Part shown: positions 23,071 through 35,012 of the stretch, piece after piece
Layout of the letters: each line of letters begins with the position of its first letter
How positions within the stretch are numbered: the first letter of the stretch is position 1
NCBI GenBank assembly: GCA_018292915.2
Contig: JACVVK020000016.1
Location: 1,475,001 to 1,539,000 of the forward strand
Length of the DNA: 64,000 nt
Origin: Batillaria attramentaria
Taxonomy: Eukaryota > Mollusca > Gastropoda > Batillariidae
Direction of reading: 5' to 3'
The notes under the pieces: generated by a model
What the model saw: the letters and a program-made list of their open reading frames with translations, nothing else
Told to the model about the DNA's origin: nothing
Database searches by the model: none
Translations under genes and position numbers: made by a program

Positions 23071-25435
23071 CCAATTGTGAACTAAATACATATCGCATGA
23101 CAGACACATGGCAGTTTCCGTATAGACCTTTCCCTGCGGCGAGATCTGCCACATGTCCAAGCTGGCTGTAGCTGGACGACGCTAAATGCCCCAGCGTACA
23201 GAAGTGAACATGACAGTAACCGGCCACTGAATGTTCTCTCCCCATCAGCGTCAGCAACCACGTCACCTCCCGGGGACACACACGTAATTTCTAAGACAAT
23301 TACACAGTTAACGTCAGTGCTGTCGTCAGAGAAGCAGGAAAAGATTCCTGGGCCCGCATGTAAAAGTCGAGGTTAATTTAACCCACGGCTACAGACCAAC
23401 CCAGACTAGGACAAAAGAGCAAAATCAAATACAAAAGGAAGCGAAGAAAGGAAGAAAAAAATCCTTCTATAACGGCTCAGGCACCTTCCTGGAATGGGCC
23501 CGCTTCTAGATTAAAAAACAACAACAACAACAAAAACCACAAAATTTAACCCTAGAGCTAGTGTAGTCTGAGGTAAGACTCTAACCCGGGGCTAAAAGCC
23601 CTGACCTCGACTGTTACATACGGGCCCAGATGTTTGTGCCACGTACAGGTGTGTGGCCAAAACACGGGCAGGGCGTGGGTCCCTACCGTGTAATCTGCTA
23701 CAATAATATTAATGTGGCCCATTTGGACTGGTGTACAACTTATTATTTCCTTATTTGTCTTCAGCCTTAGGGTGTGGTGGCTGGACACTACGGCAGAGCG
23801 GTTTAGGGGAGCTGACGTTGGCAGTAGGGGTTAAGCACTGGGTCGGGTCCGAGTGTAGTGCTGAACTGAGAGCATGAATGTCAATGGCAAGACTGACTAC
23901 TGAATTTCCCACTAGGCCGGTTTCTCGTGTGCGTTAAACCCCACACAAGGTGTCGATGCTATTTAAACAATTTAATCACAACTTGTTCGGTGAAACAGTA
24001 CGCTGCTTAGACCCTCAAAACTAAATCTGTCACGTTTATTGGACTCTCTCTCTCTCTCTCTCTCGTTTATTTGTGTTTCACACCAACCCCTAAGCAACCC
24101 AGCAGGGGTCCAATTCATTGCCATGTACGATGTATGATGACCAACACCCATCATTATCACTGTGAAAACAACCTCCATGAAATTACCTTGCCGGCAAATC
24201 TTATGACAAAGACCGATTCAGTTCGCATCAATTTTGTCCGTGACATGTGGTTATGTGCTCTTAATGCCGGTCAATTCATGTTATTGAGTGTGTGTCCCTG
24301 CTAACGAAGTCCGAGTCTCGGACAGCCCACGCCAAAAACGTCTCGGTTACCCTGCTGAGTTGGAATGCCGGGAGTCTTTGCATCAAACTGGGAATGGTTT
24401 TGATGAAGTATCGACATCGCGACTTCATCGTCTACAGAGACATTAACAGCGTCTATGTGTAGCTTACAAATAGTCAAATGATAAACTACACTCACTTGTT
24501 ACGATGGTGTATATGTTAACAGCAATGAGTTTTCCAGTGATAATATTATTGAGCTGCAACAGAGTATTGAATTGTCTCTACGTATCGGGCTACAGGACTA
24601 CCCACAACGTCATTTCGCTCCCACTGCATAAGTAAGAGACGAAGAGATTGTAGGGATGCTGTGGCGGACAACACCCCTGAGGAATTCCCCGCTTAAAACA
24701 ACAATTTATCAGGGCTTAATATCCCTTTTAGGGACCCCAGCGATTCTCCAGGGGCCAGATATGCGGAGTTTGCAGGAGGGCCGCTTGTAGCGTGTTAGGG
24801 AAGGGGGGGCCGGGGACATCTATTTTGTCCCTTATCTGTTTATGAATTACCTGGCTGCACACCTCTGTAACCTGGCGACACGGGCAGACCTGAGGCAGCA
24901 TTCTTGTCCAGAGAAATACTTGCATGAGCTGCAATTTCCCCCTTTCTAAAGTAAAAAAGAGAGAATTATAGCATGCGTCACACATGTTGATAATTCTGTT
25001 TATCTAGCTAAGCCAGCCTCTTACGCGTTTCACAACTGATATTAACTGAATGACGCAATATGAACGTAGCTACACTTATTATCTGATATTGACCGAATGA
25101 CGCTGTGTGAGCGTAGATAACAGGTTTATTAATTGTTGAAAGGACTACTGTTGGCTCTATGGACAGAGGTGTAAGTTTATTACACTGTAACTGTTAAAGC
25201 AGCTCTTCGCTGATGACTTGTTGATGCTTTTTGTGTTTATTGCAACTTCAAGTTGTACAAAATCATGAATTATTGAACAGTTGCAGTGTGTTCTGGTCTT
25301 TGTTCAGATCTTGAATGCTTACCACCTACTCGCGACGAACTGCTGTTCCATGCTGGTTGTCTGTAAAGTGGAAAACGCATTTTGGTGTATTGACATTTGG
25401 TATGGCCGTTCCTACTTCTGTCGTCCTTCTTCCTT

Positions 25436-25437
<2 letters not shown>
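23071..25437. other. Unannotated DNA with small simple repeats
   Basis: It contains (CAA)n at about 23518-23537, (CT)n at 24044-24064, and an imperfect tandem pair of about 47 bp at 25038-25135 (CTGATATT-ACYGAATGACGC...). No gene is recognised. Confidence 0.45.

Positions 25438-25485
<48 letters not shown>
25438..25485. repeat. Microsatellite (GT)n
   Basis: A perfect GT tract followed by (GTTT)n-like sequence to about 25523. Confidence 0.95.
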
Positions 25486-25486
<1 letters not shown>

Positions 25487-25959
25487 GCATTTTTTGTGTT
25501 TGTTTATTTGTTTGTTTGTTTGTTTTAAACAGTTAGAAACATAACTGTTGTTTACCGGAAAGAAATCATTGTACTTATAAGTACAGAGTAAAGTACATGT
25601 ACCTTCAACTACCACCAAGTAGTGTACTTTAACACTTGTTATCAATTGTACAATAGTGGCGTAAACGTAGGTTTAATGGTCTGATATTTAACTTTCTGAC
25701 AAAATATGAAAGTATTGACCTGGAGGAAAGCCATAGGTCGCAAACTGATTCTAGTGCGAATTCTGGATCCTGTGTCGTCGCGCTCGGCATGTTGTCGTTT
25801 TTGCACCGGCGACTGTTTTCCTTTAGATCCCAAAGCTGGTTTTCGTGTTTGCTATAAACATGGCAAACCTTGAGCTTACACATGCATTAAAATAGCATTG
25901 GCCTGCTGACCTACAGATCATCCCCTAAAGGTGTACTTAAATGGCGTACATTTCCTTAA

Positions 25960-25962
25960 ACA

Positions 25963-26016
<54 letters not shown>
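25960..26016. repeat. Microsatellite (AC)n
   Basis: An AC tract with one interruption near 25969. Confidence 0.95.
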
Positions 26017-26018
<2 letters not shown>

Positions 26019-26878
26019 TGTATTCAGGGTATGTCAAAAGCAGTCATCATTTCGTAATTGTGGACTTGGTGTTTGTCGCCGCGGAGTCTAGCCTAGTCCG
26101 GTAATTTGCAGTGTTTGTGAAAAACTCGCCCGTGACAGGCAATGCTAGAAGTGAATTTAAGTGGCCAGCCATCAGCCTAGCTTCTGACCTGTTACACATT
26201 CGGTCTGAGTGATGTCCTTAAAGTGCTCCTTACGACTCCTCAACAACACTCGATCGTTTAGCAGCAGAAGGGAGAATTCTCTGAGTTTATGGCAGTGACG
26301 TTACGAAACAGAGGTCCTGATAGCATTCTCACTGTATTGATCATACTTCGTAAATCAGGCAGATGGTGTGATCAACCGTGCTTGGTCACAAGAATGAAGA
26401 GGACTTATGAAATTGACACTTGCGGTCAGTAGGAGAATTTCGTAATATGCAGAAAATGGCCAAGGCTAACTTCCTACACAGTCACGAACTAGCGACATGC
26501 TCCGACAACCTGTCAGTGTTCAAAAGAATTCAACTACCTATCCTGCCTAAACAATAAATGAACGCAGGTTAACAGAAGCAGACACTCGTTTCAGGTGTCA
26601 CCTGGAATAAGGGTCTATAAGTTCTCACCAAACTGCAGCACTCCGGCCCTTCACCCAGCTGACGGAGGGTTTGTATAGTATAGTTTCGTCTGCTACTTGT
26701 TACAAATTTGAATGTTCCAGTTTTAGGGTTTGTAACGGTTGAAACGGCCACATCGTACGTCTGTTGCACTTCAGTTTCCTTGAAAAACGTTTCAAGCCTC
26801 GGAGCGTTAGTGAAACATTGAGGATGGCTCCCTCTCGTCGTTAAGGTTGTCACAATCTGGTATGTTCTCCATCTAGTT
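26017..26878. other. Unannotated DNA
   Basis: A 137-codon minus-strand open frame (26569-26982) covers the right part and runs into the degenerate minisatellite. I find no recognisable domain in it. Confidence 0.4.
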
Positions 26879-27385
26879 GGATCAAAACTCTTGTTATTCG
26901 GCAGTAGGTTCAAAACTGTTGTTTTATAGCAATGTGAGCAAAACTCTTGTTTCACGGTCAGTACGAGCAAAACTCGTTTCATAGCAATAGGATCAAAATT
27001 CGTGTTTCAAGGCAGTAGAAGCAAAACTGTTGTTTCATGGCTATAGGAGCAAAGCTTGTTTCTTATCAATAGGAAAAAAACTCTCGTTTCATAGCAATAA
27101 GATCAAAACTCCCGTTCATGGCATTAGAGGCAAAACTCTTCTTTCATGGCGATTGGAAGAAAACTCGTTTCTTATCAATAGGAGCAAAACTCTCGTTACA
27201 TAGCAATACTGAACATCAAAACGCTTGTTTCAAGGCAGTAGAAGCAAAGCTCTTGTTTCATGGCATTAGGGGCAAAAGTCCTGTTTCATGGCGATAGAAA
27301 CACTTTGGAAACTCTTGTTCCAAAGCAGTAGGAGCAAAACTTGTGTTTCATGGCACTGGGAGTAAAACTCTTGTTTTACGGCGTT
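26879..27385. repeat. Degenerate minisatellite, about 30-bp unit, about 17 copies
   Basis: Units follow the pattern AGGAGCAAAACTCTTG plus TTTCATGGCAATAGG, with many substitutions and small indels. A variant unit with GTTTCTTATCAATAGGA occurs at about 27058 and again at about 27167. The sequence after each also corresponds, which suggests a higher-order period of about 109 bp (roughly four units). No frame is kept along the array. Confidence 0.8.
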
Positions 27386-28141
27386 CTACAATGCAGAGGA
27401 CAGCGCAAACAGCCGTGAGACAGCCGTACCATTATCTTGTTTTCTCACCATGAATAGGCCGCGTCTCGTCAGTGTCCCAAAATAACTCCCCACTGCGATA
27501 TCAGCGACGTCAGGTAGAGAGGAGAGTTGTTCTTTCCCATCCCCAAAATTGGAAGCTCATCTCCCGTCCACGTTATCTAGAGATGTCCGATAACCTCCAC
27601 ACGGAGATCGAGTTTGGTTTTCAAGTACTGACTTGGAGTCCAAGTTTGACACAAGTCCAAAGACAAACACGCAGGTCCCGTAACTCGGATGTTTGGAGAG
27701 AGCTTGTAAGTGATTGCCGTTCGTGCAAAACAGGACGGATGACACGTCGCTACCATGTCAACCGGTAATGACCGATGTCGAAGGTCATACGGAACTAGGT
27801 ACATCCATACAAGTGTTCTCAGTCTTGTATACGTGTGTGGGTAGCCAAATCCTGAAACTCTTGGCTGAATAGGTGCGAAGCTTCACATATTCTTTGCATA
27901 ATATTATGTCCGTTCTTTTGAATACATAGTTACACTTTTGTTTTTAGTTAGTCTTTAAATTAGTTTTACTTACTAACTTGATCTTATGGTGACCTGTGAT
28001 GCAAACATCCAATATGGACGGGACGACTTAATTATTCACCGATTGGATTGATTGACTGATATTCCTCTTTTTACTTTTTACTAACGAAATGACTGGAAAC
28101 CGTTTACATGGCCTGGCCGTGCTGGGGTAGATAACAGGTTA
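27386..28141. other. Unannotated DNA
   Basis: No gene or repeat is recognised. Confidence 0.5.
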
Positions 28142-28527
28142 CAGACCGGTATTAGCCTCCGGGTCATGTAGTAAGAACTCCGCTAAATATAGTAGAAAAT
28201 CTTTGCCCCTTTTAAAAATTGTGTGCAGAGTAAAAAATGGCAATCTGGTGCTTTTTGTTGGTTTTGTAAACAAGTTTCATACCGGGTAATAGTAAAATTA
28301 GGGAAAAATGAGGCTGGCTTGTAGACTTGTATTCATGTGCGGCTGGCACAGGAGCCAGGCGACGACCGTGGAATGAGGGGGTATGTGGTCGCTGCCAACA
28401 TTGCCAAAAACGGAATATTTGTTGAAATTTACTCTACACATGAGTCTATGGCTGCCTGATTTTTGTGATTTTTTTATTTTTTTTTTTTTGGGGGGGGGGG
28501 GGGGTTTAAAGCATTTCTAGGGTGTCA
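28142..28527 (+). repeat. Dispersed repeat family R1, copy 2
   Basis: It is homologous to 21390-21790 in the same orientation. The T-run and 15-G run at 28471-28504 correspond to the G-run of copy 1. It ends shortly after TTTCTAGGGTGTCATC. The element type is unknown. Confidence 0.75.
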
Positions 28528-28631
28528 TCAAAGATCTTGGAAACATAAATTTGGTGTCATCTGCAACGTTGTGTGTAAGAGGAACATATAGCGTTTTCCT
28601 CCAAATTTGCATGTCTGGTACGTAGCCGATA

Positions 28632-29001
28632 TGACCATGGGGGATAAACAAAATGGACGACCTCGTGACGTTGCTACACCGCTTCAACCATTTCGATGAC
28701 GGCCGTTATTTTAGTTCATCAGTATATACACATCTTTAGATTGTAGAAACGTAATAGGCAATATTTAGGCACGTGATGTACAAGTCTGTTCTCAGTGGTT
28801 GGTAAACGGCCCCTTTCAGTCATTCTAACCCGTGAACTGAAACTACAAAGCGTTTTTCCGGTTGCTATATAATATGGCGTTTATGAATCTGGAAAAACGC
28901 GGTGCTATGGCGTGGGAACCTGCTGATTGATGGTGCAATGATCTGGAGCGACATAGCACCGGAAAAACGCCCGTCCATTTTGTTTCAGCGCCGTGATGAC
29001 A
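28632..29001. mobile_element. MITE-like element family M1, copy A (370 bp)
   Basis: The terminal inverted repeats share AAACAAAATGGACG: left end at 28646, complement ending near 28985. The similarity continues outward to a CATGG/CATCA end. The interior shows a second inverted pair, GGTGCTATGGCG against CGACATAGCACC. Outside, TAGCCGATA (left) and TAACTGATT (right) match at 6 of 9 positions, possibly an old target duplication. It contains no transposase. The homologous copies B and C define the family. Confidence 0.8.
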
Positions 29002-29611
29002 TAACTGATTATCATTGCACGACCAGTGCACTCAGGAACGTCTTGTTGTTCGCGGGTCGGACTGAGTTTTGTCATTATCCTGTGCTAAATGCAGTCATTT
29101 TGCCCTTGGTTTGTGTGTGTGTCTGTCGATCATGTTTACTTCGTTCTTCAATATACCCCCTCCCCCCCCCCCACTCTCTTTCTCTCTCTCTCTACTAGTC
29201 CACATCTCCCCATGTTAAGCGCACGGTTACACGACTGCCAGTCTGCATGTTGCCGTACTCGGCTGCCTGCTGGCGGGCAAGTGTTCCGCGGCACACGCAG
29301 CCTGCGGCGTTGCAAGGTTTGGGCAGTGATTGGTCAGTTGGCTGTACGGGGCTGCCAGTGGCTAGCTGGCTGCCAGGAAAAATAGAACGGCTTTCTATTC
29401 CCGCGCCAGCACCGGCAAGGGGGATTTGCCAGCTGGCAGCCAGCGATTTAATTAGGGTTGCCAGCGTTGCCAGCCCTGCAAGTACCAATCCTGACAACGT
29501 GTAGCAGCGGCCCTTATATATATCCAAATACGTGTGTTTGAAAAGTCCGTAGCGGCGTAATGAATGTGGATTTGAATGTGAGCAAGGCGTGTAACTCACA
29601 ACTACTTGTCT
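29002..29611. other. Unannotated DNA
   Basis: It contains a C-rich run at 29159-29172, a short CT run to 29193, and an imperfect inverted pair built from GCTGGCTGCCAG-like words (29361-29445). No gene is recognised. Confidence 0.45.
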
Positions 29612-29625
29612 CTGGACCGTGAAGC

Positions 29626-29676
29626 GGGTGGGTGGGTGGGTGTTTGGGGGTTTAACGTCCTTTTCCACCACATACG
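29626..29676 (-). mobile_element. tRNA-derived SINE, family 1, copy 6 (3' fragment)
   Basis: Only the 3' end is present: on the minus strand GTGGTGGAAAAGGACG, TTAAACCCCC and a CACCCA-rich tail. CTGGACCGTGAAGC (29612-29625) and CTGGACCTTGATGC (29677-29690) match at 12 of 14 positions and bracket it. It is therefore a 5'-truncated insertion, not an eroded full copy. Confidence 0.8.
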
Positions 29677-29690
29677 CTGGACCTTGATGC

Positions 29691-31708
29691 ATGGAGAGCG
29701 ATTGGGGCGTAAGTACGATATGCATGAACGGGGACTAAAGCGAGTTCACGACTATTTCAAGGACTGAACGGTAACACAAGCTGATCGTAATTCCAAACGT
29801 AATGTCTGAGAGCAAAGCCCCAGACTAGTTTAGGCTTTTGTCATGCATCACGCCACTAAACTGACTCTAACTGAAGACATCGTGGCCGCCGCTTCGGGCA
29901 AAAGCACTGAACAGCAACAAAAGACTTCCAAATCCATTGTTACGTAACCACGCTCCCCTTGTCAACCAGCTTCAGAAAGGAAACAAAGTCGGGGGTCCAC
30001 GTTTGAAAGGATGGATGCGACCTCCACTAAAAACTCCCCCAAGTCGGCCAACACCAGACAGAAAAGAAGAGGGCAGGATCAAACGAGAGAAGAAGTCACT
30101 AAGCGAGGGCCTGCATTCACGCGCCCTCTCGCCCAACACAAACAACCCTGACCGCTACGCTACGCGTCAAAAGCGGCACCAATATTTAGGCACGTGATGT
30201 TCGGACTATCCCGGTGCTTAGGTACACGGATAACCACGCCTCCGCCAAAAGGAAGCAAGGACCCTTCCTTCCTCCAGACGTGACCAGTGCATCGACAGTG
30301 GAGATAGTAGAATAGTTTGGGGAGGGGGAGGGGGAGGGGGCAGGGATTAACTACGCGCTAAGTCAGAGAAAGATGGAAACGTGATCTGTAGTTATCGAAC
30401 GTGCTCTTGGCCTTGAAGGAAGAGTTAGTATGATGAGGTAACTCTTTTACACAGCCAAGAGTAATCAAGTGAAAGAATGGAACAGCGTTTCTTTCATGGA
30501 AGTGAGTGAAGTTCAGAGTTTGGCCGAGTCGCCAGTTCAAGTACTGAACATTTTATCTTGTAGATAAATGACTTCAGGTCAGAACGCCGCCAGATCCAAA
30601 CGTTTGCATCCAATACACAGTTGTGTTTCATTCTGTACAACAGTTTGTTTTTCGTCAGTCAGTGTCACGATTTACACATCCATTAATTCACCTGACGACA
30701 AAGTAACTGTAGTGGCGCAAAGACACTAAGGGCGGTGGGGGTGGCAGGGGGTGGATGTAGAAGGGGGAGGGGCTGGTGGAGGCAGCATATTCATGATATT
30801 GTCCCGTTCTGTGCAAGGAACATCTAACCGTTTTAAGTATCGAGGCGGAAAAACGTTGAAGAAGTCACTTCAGTCAACATGCCAAATGGAACCACCGTCT
30901 CGCCTTTCTTGCAGGACAGTTCACACTTAGACGCCGCATCTGCGCAGTCCTAACCTAAGCTCAACAGTACATGATCAGTTGGATTAAGTGAAAGGTGCGC
31001 CGGTTTCGGATGACTTGTATTTCTAAACAACAACATTCTCTCTCTCTCTGTATACTCGTGAACACTGTCGCCCTGGTGGTCCAAATTACCATCTCCCAGT
31101 TGTTTAAGACACCCACTTACGTGATCCCTGTAGCGCCAGTGTTGGTTTCCACTAATCCCAGGGGACCCGGCATACCGCCTCTAACGAGAAACCCCGCTGG
31201 ATTGTGAGAACGCTTTGAATTTTAATTGTGCCCTCAAAGTACTCAAACGTAGGGTCGAGGGGCGGGGTGGGGGCGAGACTCTCCGGCCCAAAGACCCACA
31301 ATGCACTTGTCTAAACTGATTGCTGGCACGCCCATCGCATGTTCTTCGCGATATTTGAAACCTGAGCTGAAATCTGTTTTGTTGGAATACTGAACTCTTG
31401 GCCATAAGGGTACCACTCGAGAATGCACAGACCTTGTGGTATAATGTAGAAAACGACAAATTATCTTCGTTCCGTGAAGCTGAGTGAGGAGTTCCAAGAA
31501 AACATCAGAAGACAACGCTGTCCTCAAGTTGTTTGGTTGGTTGGGTTCATTGTCCCTGCTGCTGCGGCCGACGGAGTTTATTTTGGCCTGTAACTGAACA
31601 AGTCCTCATCTGTGACACTGAGATGGCTCCGCGTCAGATGCTGTCTTTTTCCGCATATCCTCTTTCGCTTTTGTCCTTCTGCTGTAACTGTTTGAAACTG
31701 ACATGGTG

Positions 31709-31711
<3 letters not shown>
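29691..31711. other. Unannotated DNA, about 2 kb
   Basis: No gene is recognised. A G-rich stretch lies at 30318-30345. The 20-mer AATATTTAGGCACGTGATGT at about 30181 is shared with MITE copy A near 28760. Confidence 0.4.

Positions 31712-31770
<59 letters not shown>
31712..31770. repeat. Compound microsatellite (TG)n(AG)n
   Basis: About 36 bases of TG are followed by about 24 bases of AG. Confidence 0.95.
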
Positions 31771-31910
31771 AAGAGCACGCGCGCACGTACTGTACGTTGT
31801 GAACGTTCTGGATGCTGGGCCGACGCCATCAGTACCGGACCTTCAACTTGAAAGCACGTGCACGTCACACTGCGGGACTGACGCGGATGGTTAACGGATT
31901 ACGACCAAAG

Positions 31911-31911
<1 letters not shown>

Positions 31912-31947
<36 letters not shown>
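31912..31947. repeat. Microsatellite (TG)n
   Basis: A perfect TG tract of about 18 units. Confidence 0.95.
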
Positions 31948-31949
<2 letters not shown>

Positions 31950-32387
31950 GAAAAAGATGCGCAGCTAAAGTCGAACGCCTGCTCTGAAAACTGAGGAAAA
32001 CAAATTGACTACAGCTGAAGGACAACGGCAAAAATGAGTCACAGGTTGTTGGCTCTCGCTGGGACGATCAGAAAATCGGCCAATCTGATCAGTTTCGGCA
32101 TTGCAGCCGCGGGCATGAATCATTTTCTTGAACTGTTTTACATAAAAGTCTGTTTACCGAAACATCCTCTTGGCGTTTTTGTGTCGGTGAAGGTAAAATA
32201 TTCTGGCAACATCTGCTGACAATCGATCGCTGGCCTTTACAAAACGGTCTTGGGTGTGAGAGTAGCGTGTAAATGGAAAAACCTTTAAAAAACGAGACTG
32301 TTCGAGTTAGGAGAATGACCTTAGTTTTTGTCGTGTACCAGATGGCGTTTCCAGTTTCTTACGAGTCCAGTTTGCACGTGTACGGGC

Positions 32388-32389
<2 letters not shown>

Positions 32390-32454
<65 letters not shown>
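32390..32454. repeat. Microsatellite (GT)n
   Basis: A perfect GT tract of about 32 units. Confidence 0.95.
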
Positions 32455-32455
<1 letters not shown>

Positions 32456-32954
32456 TTTAATGCTGTTAGTAAGAAGCTGTTTTTCACTTACTTTCTGACA
32501 TCAGGATATTAAAGCCGCCGTTTTTCTCGAACAGACAACGTTCTGCGCGACTGACAAACAATAAGAAGTATATTTTGAAGCAGCCGTTACATCGTGACGT
32601 TTCGGGTTTTTTACCTTCTTTTCCTTTTGATTCTTTTGACTTAACTTCCATATTGTTACCGTAAAACTTGGTAAGTGTACATGATTTTCCTGACAATGGT
32701 TGGAAGGAATGTAATCGTATACTGAGAAGTATCACAAGCACGTTCTTTTGTTGTTGTTTTTTGGGGTTTTTTTCTTCTTTTATAATCAATGCGTATATGT
32801 CGGAACGACAGAACTTCTTCATTTCATTTGACTGCAGAGAAAAACTAAATAAAAAACAAAACAAACAGAAAAAAACGCTTGTCGAAAATACTTTCAGTGA
32901 AAGCCTAGACTGATGGTGACTTTTCAGCTTCTCGCATAACTATAATTATGACTT

Positions 32955-32956
<2 letters not shown>

Positions 32957-32989
<33 letters not shown>
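32957..32989. repeat. Microsatellite (CT)n
   Basis: A perfect CT tract of about 16 units. Confidence 0.95.
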
Positions 32990-32991
<2 letters not shown>

Positions 32992-34892
32992 GGCAGAAAC
33001 GGACGTTGATTCCTAAGAAACTCGTTCGCTGTGCCTGCCTCGCCCTCGAGTACACATGCACGCACTAATGATCAAGTGTGATTGCAAACTGACGGTAATG
33101 GAAACTAATCACACACAAGCAAGAACTGAGGAGAAACACAATGTGTGGCACTGCACTATACTAGTACTGTAGTAGCGACGCGCTTCACCCGCGAATAAAA
33201 TGAATATTCCAGCAATTAGCTAATCCAATCAAAGACGCAACCAGCTTTTATGGATGTACCCCAGTTTGAGTTAAACCACGTATAAATAACGGAGCCGACC
33301 GCTATAGAGGAAGACAAATGGCAAGCGTAAGGATGGCATGGAGGATGAGAAAGTGCACGTCAGGCAGCGTGTTGCTTGGACGTGCGCTGTATAGTGATGT
33401 ATGGAACTTGAATACTGGGGTTGATAACTGTGACTACAAACACAGCATATACCCTACCGACTGAATTCACACCATCCGTTCATGTTACACGATAAATGGC
33501 GGTAAACGAATGTCAGAGCACAACCAGTAAATCCGAGCCGGTTCCATGTGAAAAAGTGTGCTTTGTGTCACTTACTTATTTAAATGCGCATGTCCCTGAC
33601 TTCATTCACACCGAGAAGCCAACTAGTGTTTTTGAAAAGCAGCGCTAGTGCGTGTGTCTGTATCCTCGGAACAGTCTATCTGAATGCAATTAACTGCCGT
33701 CTACAGGCTGTGCGAGCGAAAATGTGTATGTCCCGAATCTCATCCAGAATAGTCCACAGCCTTGACACACGTTTTCCGAAAAAAAACAAAAAAACATACC
33801 CCCCCCCCCCCAAACAAAAGACAAACAAACAACAAAAAAGTTCTAAAGCTCACATTATGGATGTAAAATTCTACAGACAGCAAAACAGTTTGTTTGAAAT
33901 ACATGATCGTGTCAGAGTCATATACGGGCGCAAGCCATGTTCCTCTATTCTATTCCCAACTATTCTGTCGTCCTTGCTATAAAAAAAAGGTTCGGAATAC
34001 TCACGTAGCGTGCACCTGTGCTATGTATGACGTAGACAACAGGAAATGGCGATTATCATTATTTTAAAACATCACGGTCGACCTCTCTCATTTCAAAATT
34101 CCCTCAAAACAGCAAATCATGATTTTCGTAAGTTTTATCCCAAATCGATGTCTATACAATGAAGACCAGTAAAGGTTTAGACAGGGAAATCGGAGTTTTT
34201 TTCCGTGAACGCAGGCAAACATTGTAACCTTTAAACAGCTGACAGAAATAAAGGTTTGGGTGCGGAGTCGGTGTGTTCAATGCAATGACGCGAGCAAAGG
34301 TTGACAGCGGGTTCAACTCCCGTTTTGAGACGGGGCTATTTTGAGAAGCTTGCATATCGACTCATGTGACACGCTATAGCACGCAGAATATTTAGTTCTT
34401 TTGTTTAGAAACACAAGCGACTGCACTCTGTGTTAAGTCGTATTTAGAAACATATCATCAAAAATTAAACATGTCAGAAAAGTACACCGTCACGTCTTTT
34501 ATTTGATTGGGTTTTCTTCGTAAAAGGATCGACTTTTGTTTTGTTTTGTTTTTTGTTTTTTTTCTGAAAGGAGCTTTCCTCTATAGGTGATGAAATTAGA
34601 AATGAATGTGGTGAGTTGGGAGAAGGTGGAGGCGATTCCGAATGATTATTAACTTCAAATTAATGTAAAGACTTTCACAGGTAGTTAAACAAACAAGCAA
34701 GTGTTTTTTCAGGAGGAAAGTAAACAACTACTGTATAAAATGCTATTTAGTGTCTGTCAGTAATGGGAATGCAAGTACTGATATTTTTCCCAAGCCGGCG
34801 TCGCAAGGTTTTATGAACTACGGACATCATTGATTACAACAACATTTCATTTATATCTGGACTAGTGCTCAAACGTTCAAAATGGAGCGGAC
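32990..34892. other. Unannotated DNA
   Basis: It contains an A/C-rich simple stretch (33778-33840) and a T-rich stretch (34535-34563). The frame at 33584-33982 crosses the A/C-rich stretch and is not convincing. Confidence 0.45.
34267..34345 (+). mobile_element. Weak tRNA-like head
   Basis: GCGGGTTCAACTCCCG fits a B box with short complementary arms, and GAGTCGGTGTGTTCAATG could be a decayed A box. It is possibly a SINE head and may be chance. Confidence 0.3.
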
Positions 34893-34951
34893 GTTGTTGT
34901 TGTTGTTGTTGTTGTTGAAGTTGTTGTTGTTGCTGCTGCTGCTGCTGATGG

Positions 34952-34982
<31 letters not shown>

Positions 34983-35012
34983 GATGGTGATGGTGATGAT
35001 GATGATGATGAT
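34893..35012. repeat. Compound trinucleotide repeat (GTT)n(GCT)n(GAT)n
   Basis: GTT units with one GAA interruption pass into GCT and then GAT/GGT units over about 120 bases. All three blocks keep a period of three without any flanking coding signal. Confidence 0.95.

Noticed and set aside
26569..26982. 137-codon minus-strand frame
   Set aside because: No recognised motif, and its N-terminal part lies in the degenerate minisatellite. Not supported as a gene.
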